NCBI GenBank assembly: GCA_963205285.1
Contig: CAUJJQ010000019.1
Location: forward strand, 1-10,061
Reading direction: 5' to 3'
Length of the DNA: 10,061 nt
From: Pseudomonadota bacterium
Lineage (GTDB): Bacteria; Pseudomonadota; Alphaproteobacteria; Sphingomonadales; Sphingomonadaceae
In this document: positions 1 to 7,818 of the stretch, piece after piece
Layout: every line of letters starts with the position of its first letter
Numbering within the stretch: position 1 is the first letter of the stretch
The notes under the pieces: model-generated
The model's database searches: none
What the model was told of the DNA's origin: nothing
The model's input: only the letters and a program-made list of their open reading frames with translations
Program-made: the position numbers and the translations under genes

Positions 1-720
1 ATACATGTGCTGGCCACCGTTGATCGACAGCGTCGAACCGGTGATGAAGCCCCCTTCGTCCGAACAGAGAAATGCCACGCCACGCGCGATTTCCTCCGCC
101 CGGCCGAGTCGCCCGACAGGGATACGCGCGACGATTTTTTCGAGCACCGCCTCGGGCACCGCGGCGACCATGTCGGTGTCGATATAACCGGGGGCGAGCG
201 CATTGACGGTGACGCCGAATTTAGCTCCCTCCTGCGCCAGCGCCTTGGTAAAGCCGTGGATGCCTGATTTGGCAGCGGCATAATTGACCTGGCCATATTG
301 GCCGCCCTGCCCGTTGATTGACCCGATGTTGACGATGCGGCCCCAACCGCGATCGCGCATCCCCTGAAACACCGCCTTGGCCATGTTGAAACAACCGCCC
401 AAATTGATGCGAATCACATCATCCCACATGTCCCAGCTCATTTTATTGAGCGTCGCATCGCGGGTGATGCCAGCATTATTGACCAAAATATCAACAGGGC
501 CAACCTCTGCGGTAACGCGCGCCACCCCATCCAGACAGGCTTGGTGGTCGCCGACGTCCCATTGATAGGCTGGAATACCGGTTTCGCGGGTAAAGGCCGC
601 CGCCCGTTCCGCATTGCCGCCAAAATTGGCGACCACGGTCACATCCTTCGCTTGCAACGCCGTCGAAATGGCTTGCCCGATCCCGCGGCTACCGCCCGTC
701 ACAATGGCAACTCGGCCCAT
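1..720 (-). CDS. phaB: Acetoacetyl-CoA reductase PhaB (3' end cut by window edge)
   Basis: This is an NADPH-dependent short-chain dehydrogenase that reduces acetoacetyl-CoA to (R)-3-hydroxybutyryl-CoA in the cytoplasm, the second step of polyhydroxybutyrate synthesis. The reverse-strand translation gives 240 codons without a stop, ending in GGQHMY; family members end at about this point, so only the stop codon and perhaps a few residues are missing. Visible motifs are the nucleotide-binding TGGSRGIG (residues 8-15), NNAG (81-84), Asn106, Ser134 and the YxxxK pair Tyr147/Lys151. The stretch SINGQGGQYGQ (134-144) is typical of PhaB and differs from the matching region of the fatty-acid enzyme FabG. 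A GGGAGA Shine-Dalgarno lies at 733-728, 7 nt before the ATG, which supports the start. The gene is divergent from the cyclic-di-GMP gene. No phaA or phaC is visible; they may lie outside the window. Confidence 0.93.
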   Translation of the reverse strand, partial: MGRVAIVTGGSRGIGQAISTALQAKDVTVVANFGGNAERAAAFTRETGIPAYQWDVGDHQACLDGVARVTAEVGPVDILVNNAGITRDATLNKMSWDMWDDVIRINLGGCFNMAKAVFQGMRDRGWGRIVNIGSINGQGGQYGQVNYAAAKSGIHGFTKALAQEGAKFGVTVNALAPGYIDTDMVAAVPEAVLEKIVARIPVGRLGRAEEIARGVAFLCSDEGGFITGSTLSINGGQHMY

Positions 721-727
721 GCCCAAT

Positions 728-733
728 TCTCCC
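728..733 (-). promoter_or_regulatory. Shine-Dalgarno of phaB
   Basis: GGGAGA on the minus strand, 7 nt upstream of the phaB ATG at 720-718. It fixes the start and agrees with the SDR nucleotide-binding motif beginning at residue 8. Confidence 0.7.
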
Positions 734-865
734 ATTTATCCACGGCCTTTAGTGGTCGTTGGCTGGCGCACTATGCCGTCATCCCCCCGTGTCGTGAACC
801 CAAAAAGCGCATCTCGGCCCTATTAAGCGTTGGTTTGCATTTTTGTGCCAAAACGCCGTTTGACC

Positions 866-3499
866 ATGCGAAACACACTGAATTTCAGCAACGACGGTGG
901 GACCAACACCGACATGAATGGCAAGCGGGTGCCGCTGACCATCCAGTTTGGCGTCATGCCCAGCAACATCGCCTTTGATGCAGAGGCGCTCGACCGACGC
1001 CTTGTCGGCTTTGCGCGACTGTGGCCGCTGCTCGTCTTTGCGACGATATTGGGTGCGGTGCCGCAGATGGCCTGGCTGTCAGGCACAATGAACGGGCGGA
1101 TAGTCATGGCGGGTATGGCGCTCATATCGCTGCTGCCTATCCCACTGTTTCTGCATCGCAAACTGTCGACGGTTCGCCCGTTCTGGCGTGTCCGCCTGCT
1201 AACAATTGCATCAGCCCTGTTGGGTGTCGGATTCGGTGTTCTGGCCAGCCAAGCGGTTGACACCAACAGCTTTGCCGCACTGACCTGTTTATCGGCGACA
1301 GGATTTGTCGTGGTGGCAACGCTCGCCCGCCTGCCCGTTACCATGCTCGCCTTTGCAACCGCCGCCATTGGCAGCCAGTTGGCTGTCGACACTTCGGCTA
1401 TCGCGATATTGGTGCTCGCACCACTGGAACTGTGTGCGCTGCTCATCGCGACATCAGCGGCACGATCCGACTTTGCCAACGCGCGCTTACTCTGGCAGGC
1501 CGAGCTGGATGCCAGCCGTCCGGCGCGCCTGATTGATGAGTTGGAAACCACCGGATCGGCGTGGTTTTGGGAAACCGACCGGCGTGGACGCATCCTTTAT
1601 ATTTCAGAGCGTATCGGCCACGCCTTGGGCACGACGGCCAGCGAGCTGGTAGGACGGCCACAGGTGTCGATCGCCAAGGAACAGGATGGACAAGGCAGCA
1701 GCCGGGTTGGGGAACGCCCGCTCGCCTTTCAGATTTCCACCGCTACCGCTTTTTCCGAACATGAATTGCGCGCCAACACCAAAGAAGAACTATGGTGGTC
1801 GATTTCGGGCCGCCCGATTTTCGACAAATATAACCAGTTGCGCGGTTTTATTGGCACCGGCACCGATTTGACCGACAAGCGCAAGGATGCGGCTGAAAAA
1901 TCGCGCCTCGCCCGCTTTGATGCGCTGACCGGCCTCGCCAACCGGATGGAAATCGGCGAAAAACTACGCCAAGCGCTGCGCGGCGAAGCCAATAGCGTCA
2001 AGCCAGTCGCCCTTTTCCTCATCGACCTCGACCGCTTCAAAAATGTCAACGACACGCTGGGCCACCCGGCGGGCGATGCGCTGCTGAAACAGGTGGCGCA
2101 GCGGCTGACCAATGTCGTTGGACCATTGGGTCATGTCGGGCGCCTGGGCGGGGATGAATTCAAGGTGGTTGTGCCGGGCAAGACCAGCCGCAATCAACTC
2201 AACCAGCTGGCGTCGGGCATTATCGAATCGGTGTCGCGCCCCTATTTCATCGAAAGCAATCAAGTGTCGATTGGTGCATCGATCGGTATCGCCGCATCGC
2301 CCGATGATGGGCGCACTGATGATGACCTGACCCGCAACGCCGACTTGGCACTTTATGCGGCAAAGGCTGCTGGACGCGGGGTGCTGCGCTTTTACGAACC
2401 GCTGATGCACGCGGCGGCGGATCGCCGGCACATGTTGGAACAGGATCTGACCGAAGCGCTCAAACGCGATGCGCTGCGCGTCGTTTATCAGCCAGTTGTG
2501 TCGTGCAAGGGCGAACGCGTCACCGGCTTTGAGGCGCTGCTGCGCTGGACCCACCCAATCCACGGGCCGATTTCACCGTCGGAATTCATACCGATTGCCG
2601 AGGAATCGAGCCTGATTGAGAAAGTCGGGGAATGGGTGCTGCGCCGCGCCTGTGAAGAGGCGGCGCGCTGGAACGTCCCCGCGCGCATCGCGGTCAACGT
2701 ATCGCCGGTACAATTTGCCAACCCGGCCTTTCCGACCTTGGTCGCGCAAGTGCTGGCGCAAACCGGCCTACCGCCACAGCGTCTGGAGCTGGAAATCACC
2801 GAAGGCGTCTTCATGTCCGAAGGCAGCATTGCAGAGCGGCAGTTTGAAACCCTGAAGCGCATTGGCGTGCGCCTTGCGCTCGATGATTTTGGTACCGGCT
2901 ACAGTTCACTTGGCTATCTGCAGCGCGCGCCGCTCAACAAAATCAAGGTGGATCGCAGCTTTGTGCAGGGAGCGACGCTGGGCGACAACCAAAATGCCGC
3001 GATTATCCGCGCGATCGTCACGCTGGCCGAAGCGCTCAACATGGAAACCACCGCCGAAGGCGCAGAAACGCTCGATGAAATCGAGCTGATCCGCAAATTG
3101 GGCTGTTCGCACATTCAGGGCTATTATTATGGCCCCCCGCTCGAACAACAGGAATTGGCCGCCAAGCTGGGTATGGATGGTCACGGGGTCAGCGCGGTCG
3201 GGCACAAGGTTGCCCGGTCGCTCCGCCGCGCCATTTTGCGCCGGGGGCGGATCCATTTTGGTTCAGACTATTATGATGTCCGGCTGCGCAATATTTCCGA
3301 AACCGGCACGATGATCGAAATGCCGGTCTATGTCCCAGCCGGAGCCACAGCACAGATTGACATTCAGGACGGGCCAAGCCTGACCAGCCGTGTCGTCTGG
3401 TGGTCGGAACGACGCTGTGGCCTGGCCTTTGATCAGTCGATTGATCTCAGCTGGCTGGCGGGTGCAGCAGCGCCGCTCAATCGCGTGGCGAACGGCTAG
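866..3499 (+). CDS. Membrane-bound PAS-GGDEF-EAL-PilZ cyclic-di-GMP enzyme
   Basis: A predicted bifunctional diguanylate cyclase/phosphodiesterase, 877 aa from this start. In order: hydrophobic helices (about residues 52-200, five or six segments), a PAS domain (about 222-340), GGDEF (about 346-510), EAL (about 525-770) and PilZ (about 783-870). The GGDEF domain keeps the metal-binding LIDLDRFK and an intact RLGGDEF (GGDEF at 428-432). The position of the RxxD inhibitory site reads GPLG, so product inhibition is probably lost. The EAL domain keeps EALLR (556-560), NVSPVQF, ELEITE, DDFGTG (673-678), KVDRSF and AEGAET, so it is predicted active. PilZ shows RAILR (788-792) and NISETG (809-814), matching RxxxR and NxSxxG of cyclic-di-GMP binders. 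The start is uncertain: the frame is open from TTG 830, and ATG 914 is a possible alternative; neither ATG has a strong Shine-Dalgarno. Likely targets are motility or exopolysaccharide, by family inference only. Confidence 0.9.
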   Translation: MRNTLNFSNDGGTNTDMNGKRVPLTIQFGVMPSNIAFDAEALDRRLVGFARLWPLLVFATILGAVPQMAWLSGTMNGRIVMAGMALISLLPIPLFLHRKLSTVRPFWRVRLLTIASALLGVGFGVLASQAVDTNSFAALTCLSATGFVVVATLARLPVTMLAFATAAIGSQLAVDTSAIAILVLAPLELCALLIATSAARSDFANARLLWQAELDASRPARLIDELETTGSAWFWETDRRGRILYISERIGHALGTTASELVGRPQVSIAKEQDGQGSSRVGERPLAFQISTATAFSEHELRANTKEELWWSISGRPIFDKYNQLRGFIGTGTDLTDKRKDAAEKSRLARFDALTGLANRMEIGEKLRQALRGEANSVKPVALFLIDLDRFKNVNDTLGHPAGDALLKQVAQRLTNVVGPLGHVGRLGGDEFKVVVPGKTSRNQLNQLASGIIESVSRPYFIESNQVSIGASIGIAASPDDGRTDDDLTRNADLALYAAKAAGRGVLRFYEPLMHAAADRRHMLEQDLTEALKRDALRVVYQPVVSCKGERVTGFEALLRWTHPIHGPISPSEFIPIAEESSLIEKVGEWVLRRACEEAARWNVPARIAVNVSPVQFANPAFPTLVAQVLAQTGLPPQRLELEITEGVFMSEGSIAERQFETLKRIGVRLALDDFGTGYSSLGYLQRAPLNKIKVDRSFVQGATLGDNQNAAIIRAIVTLAEALNMETTAEGAETLDEIELIRKLGCSHIQGYYYGPPLEQQELAAKLGMDGHGVSAVGHKVARSLRRAILRRGRIHFGSDYYDVRLRNISETGTMIEMPVYVPAGATAQIDIQDGPSLTSRVVWWSERRCGLAFDQSIDLSWLAGAAAPLNRVANG

Positions 3500-4485
3500 A
3501 CGCTAATCAACGCCCTGACCAGCGCCACTGCGTCGTCCGATGCGTTGAGGCAGGGGATATAGGCAAAGCTTTTTCCCCCAGCCGCCAAAAATGTTTCGCG
3601 TGCGCGGATCGCCAATTCCTCCAGTGTTTCGAGGCAGTCTGCGGCAAAGCCCGGTGCCAGCACCGCCACATGCTCGATTCCCGAATGCGCCCATCGGCTG
3701 AGCAAAGCTTCCGTCGCCGGTTCCAGCCAGCGCGCGCGGCCAAAGCGCGATTGAAAGCCGATATCAATTGGGCGGCCCAACGCCGCTGAAAGCGCCGCCA
3801 CACTGGCCTGACATTGGTCATAATAGGGGTCGCCCGCCGCGCGGCTGCGTTCGGGCATGCCGTGAAAGCTGCCGAGGATGCGCTGAGGCGCAATGCTCGC
3901 ATGGGTGAGATATTGCGTCACGCTGCGGACCAGCGCACCGATATAGGCAGGGTGGGTGGCATAGCTGCCAATTATGCGAACGTCGCCCGGCGCGGCCATT
4001 TCGTGCAGCGCATCGCCAATCGCGTCCGCAGCGCTGGTCGTGGTGGCGATACATTGTTGGGGATAGAGCGGCAAAATGCGGATGTTGGACGCCCCAGCCG
4101 CCTGCAATTCGCGCAGTATATCGGCAATATGGGGCGCACCATAGCGCATGGCATGGCGCACAATCACCCCATCACCCATCGCCTGCTGCACGCGGTCCGC
4201 CAAAGCGGCGCTATGCACCGCCAGAGGGGAACCAGCATCGGTCCATATCGCGCGATAGAGCGCGGCACTTTTACCCGCGCGCAATGGCGCAATGACCAGA
4301 CGGAGCAACGGTCGCCAGATATGCTTGGGCAGCGGCACAACGCGCGGATCGGACAGAAATTCGACCAGATAGCGCCGGAGCGCCGCGGGGGTTGGTGCAT
4401 CGGGTGTGCCCAGATTGACCAACAGGATGCCCACCCGTTCCGCCGTGGCGGTCGTCGCACCTGCCTGTTGCGCGCCCTGTGTCAT
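3496..4485 (-). CDS. hemH: Ferrochelatase
   Basis: Ferrochelatase inserts Fe2+ into protoporphyrin IX, the last step of protoheme synthesis, at the cytoplasmic face of the inner membrane. The product has 329 residues, within the usual bacterial range. Motifs seen are LLVNLGTPDAP (21-31), LPLYPQ (138-143), SFHGMPER with the catalytic His208, QSRFGRARWLEP (245-256) and PGFAADCLETLEE with the conserved Glu286. Only one cysteine (Cys312) lies near the C-terminus, so the C-terminal cysteine cluster known to hold [2Fe-2S] in some ferrochelatases, such as that of Caulobacter, is not apparent. The ATG overlaps the TGA of the upstream molybdoenzyme-like gene (ATGA, 4485-4482) and no clear Shine-Dalgarno is seen, so translation probably depends on coupling. 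Its TAG shares two bases with the TAG of the convergent cyclic-di-GMP gene. Confidence 0.96.
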   Translation of the reverse strand: MTQGAQQAGATTATAERVGILLVNLGTPDAPTPAALRRYLVEFLSDPRVVPLPKHIWRPLLRLVIAPLRAGKSAALYRAIWTDAGSPLAVHSAALADRVQQAMGDGVIVRHAMRYGAPHIADILRELQAAGASNIRILPLYPQQCIATTTSAADAIGDALHEMAAPGDVRIIGSYATHPAYIGALVRSVTQYLTHASIAPQRILGSFHGMPERSRAAGDPYYDQCQASVAALSAALGRPIDIGFQSRFGRARWLEPATEALLSRWAHSGIEHVAVLAPGFAADCLETLEELAIRARETFLAAGGKSFAYIPCLNASDDAVALVRALISV

Positions 4486-6746
4486 GCCAGCGGTTTACTG
4501 CTGAGCGGCAGGCGACGGATGCGTTGGCCCGAAATTGTATAGAGCGCATTGGCGATGGCGGGGGCCACGGCGAGCATGGCAATCGCACCAATGCCGCCGC
4601 TTTCACGGTCCGACGGCATAATGTCGATATCCCATTCGGGCATCTGCCCCAACGTCGGAATATTAAGGTCACGCCAGCGCCGCGCGCGCGCCGACCCACG
4701 GTGATAACGGCTGGTGCCCCCGACCGCTTGGGCAAGGCCGAGCGCCGCGCCGCTTTCCAATTGTTGCAGCGTCAGGCGCGGGTTTATGACGCGCCCAACA
4801 TTGGCGCGTATATATATGTGCGAAACGCGAATGCCGTTGGCGCTTGGCCGTGCCCGCGCGCACACCGCGACGTGGCTATCATCGAGGCTGGCAAGCGCCA
4901 GCCCCATGCCCGACCCGGCGGCCCCGCCATCCCAGGATGCAGCAGCGGTTACCGCCTGCATCACCTCAGCCAGTACGGGTGATGTCCCCAGCATTGCCAT
5001 GCGAAAGCTGAACGGGTCGCTGCCGGCGGCGCGCGCCAGTTCATCGACAAAGCATTCAAGCGCGAAAATATTGCCCATCGCCGCGCGTCCGCGCCAGCGC
5101 CCTGCGGGCATATTGGTATCGACCGGTAAATGGTCGAGCGCCAGATTGGGTATTTGATAGGGGGGCATCGCCCCCTCCAGCGCCGCTGCATCCACCTTGC
5201 CCGCCGCATCGTGCTGCGCGGCGTCGGCCTTGCCGCCGTCCAGCCGTGCGCGCCATTCATGGCGTGCTGCCGGGGCGGCAAGGCTGAAACGCAGCGCATC
5301 GATGGTGGTGCCTGATGACAGGCTGGCCTGCAGCCGCACCCGTTGCGGCGCGCGCGGCAGATCACGCAGCACCTCCTCCGTCCGGCTCCAGCACAATTGC
5401 ACCGGGCGGCGCATCGCGCGCGCGATGAGCGCGGCCTGCACCGCCACCTCCGCCTCCATCGTCGCACCAAAGCTGCCGCCTGCGGGCATGACGAACAGGC
5501 TGACCGTCGATACAGCAACCCCCAGCGCATCGGCAATCGCGACACGCATCGCGCCAGGGGCTTCTGCCGCCGCCCAGATACGCACGACGTCGCCATCGAC
5601 CATCGCGGTCGCGCTGCGCGTTTCGAGCGTCGCATGCAGTTGCGGCGCGATGGCATAATCCGCGCCCAATACCGGCCGTCCGTCGAAGGCACCTGATATG
5701 CTGCCGCTTGCAAAAATACGCGCACCATCGCCCGATACCAGCGCCGCCTTTAACCGCCGGTCGATGACGCTGCTTTCCACTAGCGCCCCTTGGGTGACAA
5801 AATGCGGTGCCATAGCGTCGAGCGCGCGCTGCGCCGCCCAGCCATTATTGGCCACTGCCGCCAGCCAGCGTTCGTGGCGCACCGCCGCGACAAAGCCCCC
5901 CACCCCTTCTGCGGCGCGCCGATTATAGCTTTTGAGCCGCGTGTCGCCAAAGGGCCCCTGCCGGATCGCGGCGAACAACATCTCGGGCAAGCGCACGTCG
6001 CCAGCAAAGGCCATAGAACCGTCAATTTTTGCCGGCAGGTCGAGCCGGGGCACATCGATGCCCCAAAGCTTACCCGCCCCCGGTGCGCGCAATGGGGGAT
6101 AGGATGGTGGCGATAGCTGTGCCGCCTCCGCCGCCAATTCGCCAAAGCGCAAGCGGCGGGCACCATGGACGACAAAGCCGTCGACGCAGTCCAATCCCTC
6201 CCAATCTGCGTCCCAGCGTGCGGCCGCCGCCTTGGCAAGCAGCGCGCGGGCAAAGGCGGCGGCGGTGCGCAGCGCCTGTTCTATATCCCCCAAAAACAGC
6301 GAATCATCGCTGAGCATCGCAGCGGATTCGCCACTAAGCGACCAGTGCTGCCAGCCGCCCCATTGAGCCAGCGCATCGGGCACAGCAGCGCGCGGGGTTG
6401 CCAACATCGCATCGCGTTCGATGGGTGCGAAATTGGCATAAGCGGGCGATGCAATCGCCGGTTCGACCGACAATGTACGCCAGTCCGCGCCCAGTTCATC
6501 GGCAATGACTTGCGCATAAAACGTCGATTGACCCTGCCCTGCTTCGCAGGCGGGGACGATGACGGCGACATGCCCGTCGTGCCCGATCTTGAGGAAGGGG
6601 CCAAAATCCTCCTCCCCCCGCGCCAGCAGGATAGGCGCGGCATAATGGCGTGGCCATAGCGACCACCCGACGGCCAGCCCCGCCGCCGCGCCGCCGCCGA
6701 TCAGCAATTGCCGCCGATTGGGGCGCAGAAATGCGCGGCGGCTCAT
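4482..6746 (-). CDS. TAT-exported isoquinoline 1-oxidoreductase beta-like (xanthine dehydrogenase family) molybdopterin-binding protein
   Basis: A 754-aa protein related to the large molybdopterin-cytosine-dinucleotide subunit of IorB-type hydroxylases, which normally work with a small [2Fe-2S] subunit. The N-terminus has twin arginines (Arg11-Arg12, NRRQLLIGG) and a hydrophobic stretch to about residue 31, suggesting TAT export or anchoring at the periplasmic face. Family landmarks are EAGQGQST (68-75), GGSFGATME (423-431, where relatives usually have GGGFGRR), ALECFVDELARAAGSDPFSFR, NVGRVINP, QMPEWDIDIMPS and the C-terminal APAIANALYTISGQRIRRLPL. Near the end GGIGAIAM replaces the usual GGxGEPG, putting Ala721 at the expected position of the catalytic glutamate. 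No [2Fe-2S] or cytochrome partner gene is adjacent. The start ATG overlaps the mrp stop and the stop overlaps the hemH start. Substrate unknown; activity is doubtful. Family assignment is firm, function is not. Confidence 0.82.
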   Translation of the reverse strand: MSRRAFLRPNRRQLLIGGGAAAGLAVGWSLWPRHYAAPILLARGEEDFGPFLKIGHDGHVAVIVPACEAGQGQSTFYAQVIADELGADWRTLSVEPAIASPAYANFAPIERDAMLATPRAAVPDALAQWGGWQHWSLSGESAAMLSDDSLFLGDIEQALRTAAAFARALLAKAAAARWDADWEGLDCVDGFVVHGARRLRFGELAAEAAQLSPPSYPPLRAPGAGKLWGIDVPRLDLPAKIDGSMAFAGDVRLPEMLFAAIRQGPFGDTRLKSYNRRAAEGVGGFVAAVRHERWLAAVANNGWAAQRALDAMAPHFVTQGALVESSVIDRRLKAALVSGDGARIFASGSISGAFDGRPVLGADYAIAPQLHATLETRSATAMVDGDVVRIWAAAEAPGAMRVAIADALGVAVSTVSLFVMPAGGSFGATMEAEVAVQAALIARAMRRPVQLCWSRTEEVLRDLPRAPQRVRLQASLSSGTTIDALRFSLAAPAARHEWRARLDGGKADAAQHDAAGKVDAAALEGAMPPYQIPNLALDHLPVDTNMPAGRWRGRAAMGNIFALECFVDELARAAGSDPFSFRMAMLGTSPVLAEVMQAVTAAASWDGGAAGSGMGLALASLDDSHVAVCARARPSANGIRVSHIYIRANVGRVINPRLTLQQLESGAALGLAQAVGGTSRYHRGSARARRWRDLNIPTLGQMPEWDIDIMPSDRESGGIGAIAMLAVAPAIANALYTISGQRIRRLPLSSKPLA

Positions 6747-7717
6747 CCCGGGTTTGCGTCAAGCCAGCGACCGAGCACAGCAGCGATGTCACAAAATGGG
6801 CGCGCCAATTCCCCGCCCTGCGCGACCGGTGGCACGCCTGCGTCGCTGGCAAGACGGATGGAACGGTCGAGTGGCACGCGGCCCATGAAGTCCATGCCCA
6901 TTTGCGCGGCTTCTTTTTCTGCGCCCCCCTGACCAAAGGGGTCCGACACCTCCCCGCAATGCGGACAGGCATAGCCCGACATATTTTCGACCATGCCGAT
7001 AATTGGGACATTGGCCTGTCGGAAAAGGTCGATGGCGCGCGCGGCATCAATGAGCGCGAGGTCTTGGGGCGTCGAAACGATGATCGCGCCGGCGGGCTTA
7101 TGCTTCTGGATGATCGACAATTGCACATCACCCGTGCCCGGCGGCAAATCGAGGAGGAGGAGGTCACATGGCCCCCAATTGGCATCAATCAATTGTTCGA
7201 GCGCGCGGCCAGCCATTGGCCCGCGCCACGCCACGGCCTGTCCCGGCTTTGCCAATTGCCCCATCGACAGGAAATTGACGCCATAGCGCGAGGGCACGGG
7301 GTTCAATTTTTCGCCATCGGTGGTGGGCTGTCCCCCCTCTTGCCCCAAAAGCTTGGTTTGCGAAGGCCCGTGAATATCGGCATCTACGATCCCGACTTTG
7401 CGACCCACCGCAGCGAGCGCCAGCGCAATATTGGTGGTCAGTGTCGATTTGCCGACCCCACCCTTGCCACTGCCAATGGCGATCAGACGTGGTTTGCTGC
7501 GCGCCGCCGTCATCGCGACACGCACCGTTTCAATCCCCGCTACACCCGTCAGCGCGTCGCGAACCGCACCCTCCAGCGCGCCGCGCGCATCCGCATCCAG
7601 CCCCGATGCATCGACAATCAGCGTTGCGGCGGCGCCCTGTAGCCGCAGTGAGGATAATCTATCCCCCAATGCTGCCCTTGCCAAAGCCTCCGCCTGCCCT
7701 GCCAACGCGTCCGGCAC
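6743..7717 (-). CDS. mrp: Mrp/ApbC-type iron-sulfur cluster carrier ATPase
   Basis: A cytoplasmic P-loop NTPase of the Mrp/NBP35 family, which binds a [4Fe-4S] cluster between subunits and delivers it to apoproteins. From the GTG start it has 324 aa: a short, reduced N-terminal domain (about 1-70) resembling the MIP18/DUF59-like region, then the ATPase. Visible motifs are the deviant Walker A GSGKGGVGKST (82-92), VDADIHGPS (111-119), LLLLDLPPGTGD (186-197) and the cluster-binding CPHC (Cys251, Cys254). The frame is open upstream to an ATG at 7969, but that would run through the start of hflK on the other strand. GTG 7717 has AAAGGA 9 nt upstream and fits the family's domain start, so I chose it. 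The stop overlaps the next ATG (ATGA, 6746-6743). It is the first gene of a predicted mrp-molybdoenzyme-hemH operon. Confidence 0.93.
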   Translation of the reverse strand: MPDALAGQAEALARAALGDRLSSLRLQGAAATLIVDASGLDADARGALEGAVRDALTGVAGIETVRVAMTAARSKPRLIAIGSGKGGVGKSTLTTNIALALAAVGRKVGIVDADIHGPSQTKLLGQEGGQPTTDGEKLNPVPSRYGVNFLSMGQLAKPGQAVAWRGPMAGRALEQLIDANWGPCDLLLLDLPPGTGDVQLSIIQKHKPAGAIIVSTPQDLALIDAARAIDLFRQANVPIIGMVENMSGYACPHCGEVSDPFGQGGAEKEAAQMGMDFMGRVPLDRSIRLASDAGVPPVAQGGELARPFCDIAAVLGRWLDANPG

Positions 7718-7726
7718 CGCCCCTGT

Positions 7727-7732
7727 TCCTTT
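7727..7732 (-). promoter_or_regulatory. Shine-Dalgarno deciding the GTG start of mrp
   Basis: AAAGGA on the minus strand lies 9 nt before GTG 7717-7715. This supports a GTG start instead of the far-upstream ATG at 7969 in the same frame. Confidence 0.6.
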
Positions 7733-7818
7733 CGTCAAATAACCTCGTTGCCGCGCTGTTATCGTCCATTTTTGGCTTTGGCACTGTTTTTCGGCGAAAC
7801 CCTTCTTATAAATGGCGC

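Noticed and set aside
1..720. FabG (3-oxoacyl-ACP reductase) as the identity of the first gene
   Set aside because: FabG usually has a different sequence after the catalytic serine; SINGQGGQYGQ and the GGQHMY end fit PhaB better.
830..865. TTG start for the cyclic-di-GMP protein
   Set aside because: A TTG with no Shine-Dalgarno is less likely than ATG 866 or ATG 914; an in-frame TAA at 824-826 rules out anything further upstream.
3814..4542. Plus-strand open frame of 242 codons across hemH
   Set aside because: It is antisense to a well-conserved ferrochelatase; the His/Arg/Gly-rich composition is typical of a high-GC shadow frame.
6650..7642. Plus-strand open frame of 330 codons across mrp
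   Set aside because: It is antisense to mrp, whose frame has clear Walker A and CPHC motifs; the plus-strand product matches no family I recognise.
7441..7818. Upstream in-frame extension of hflK to ATG 7441
   Set aside because: It is antisense to the N-terminal part and Walker A of mrp, and its translation is low-complexity Pro/Arg/His-rich, typical of a shadow frame.
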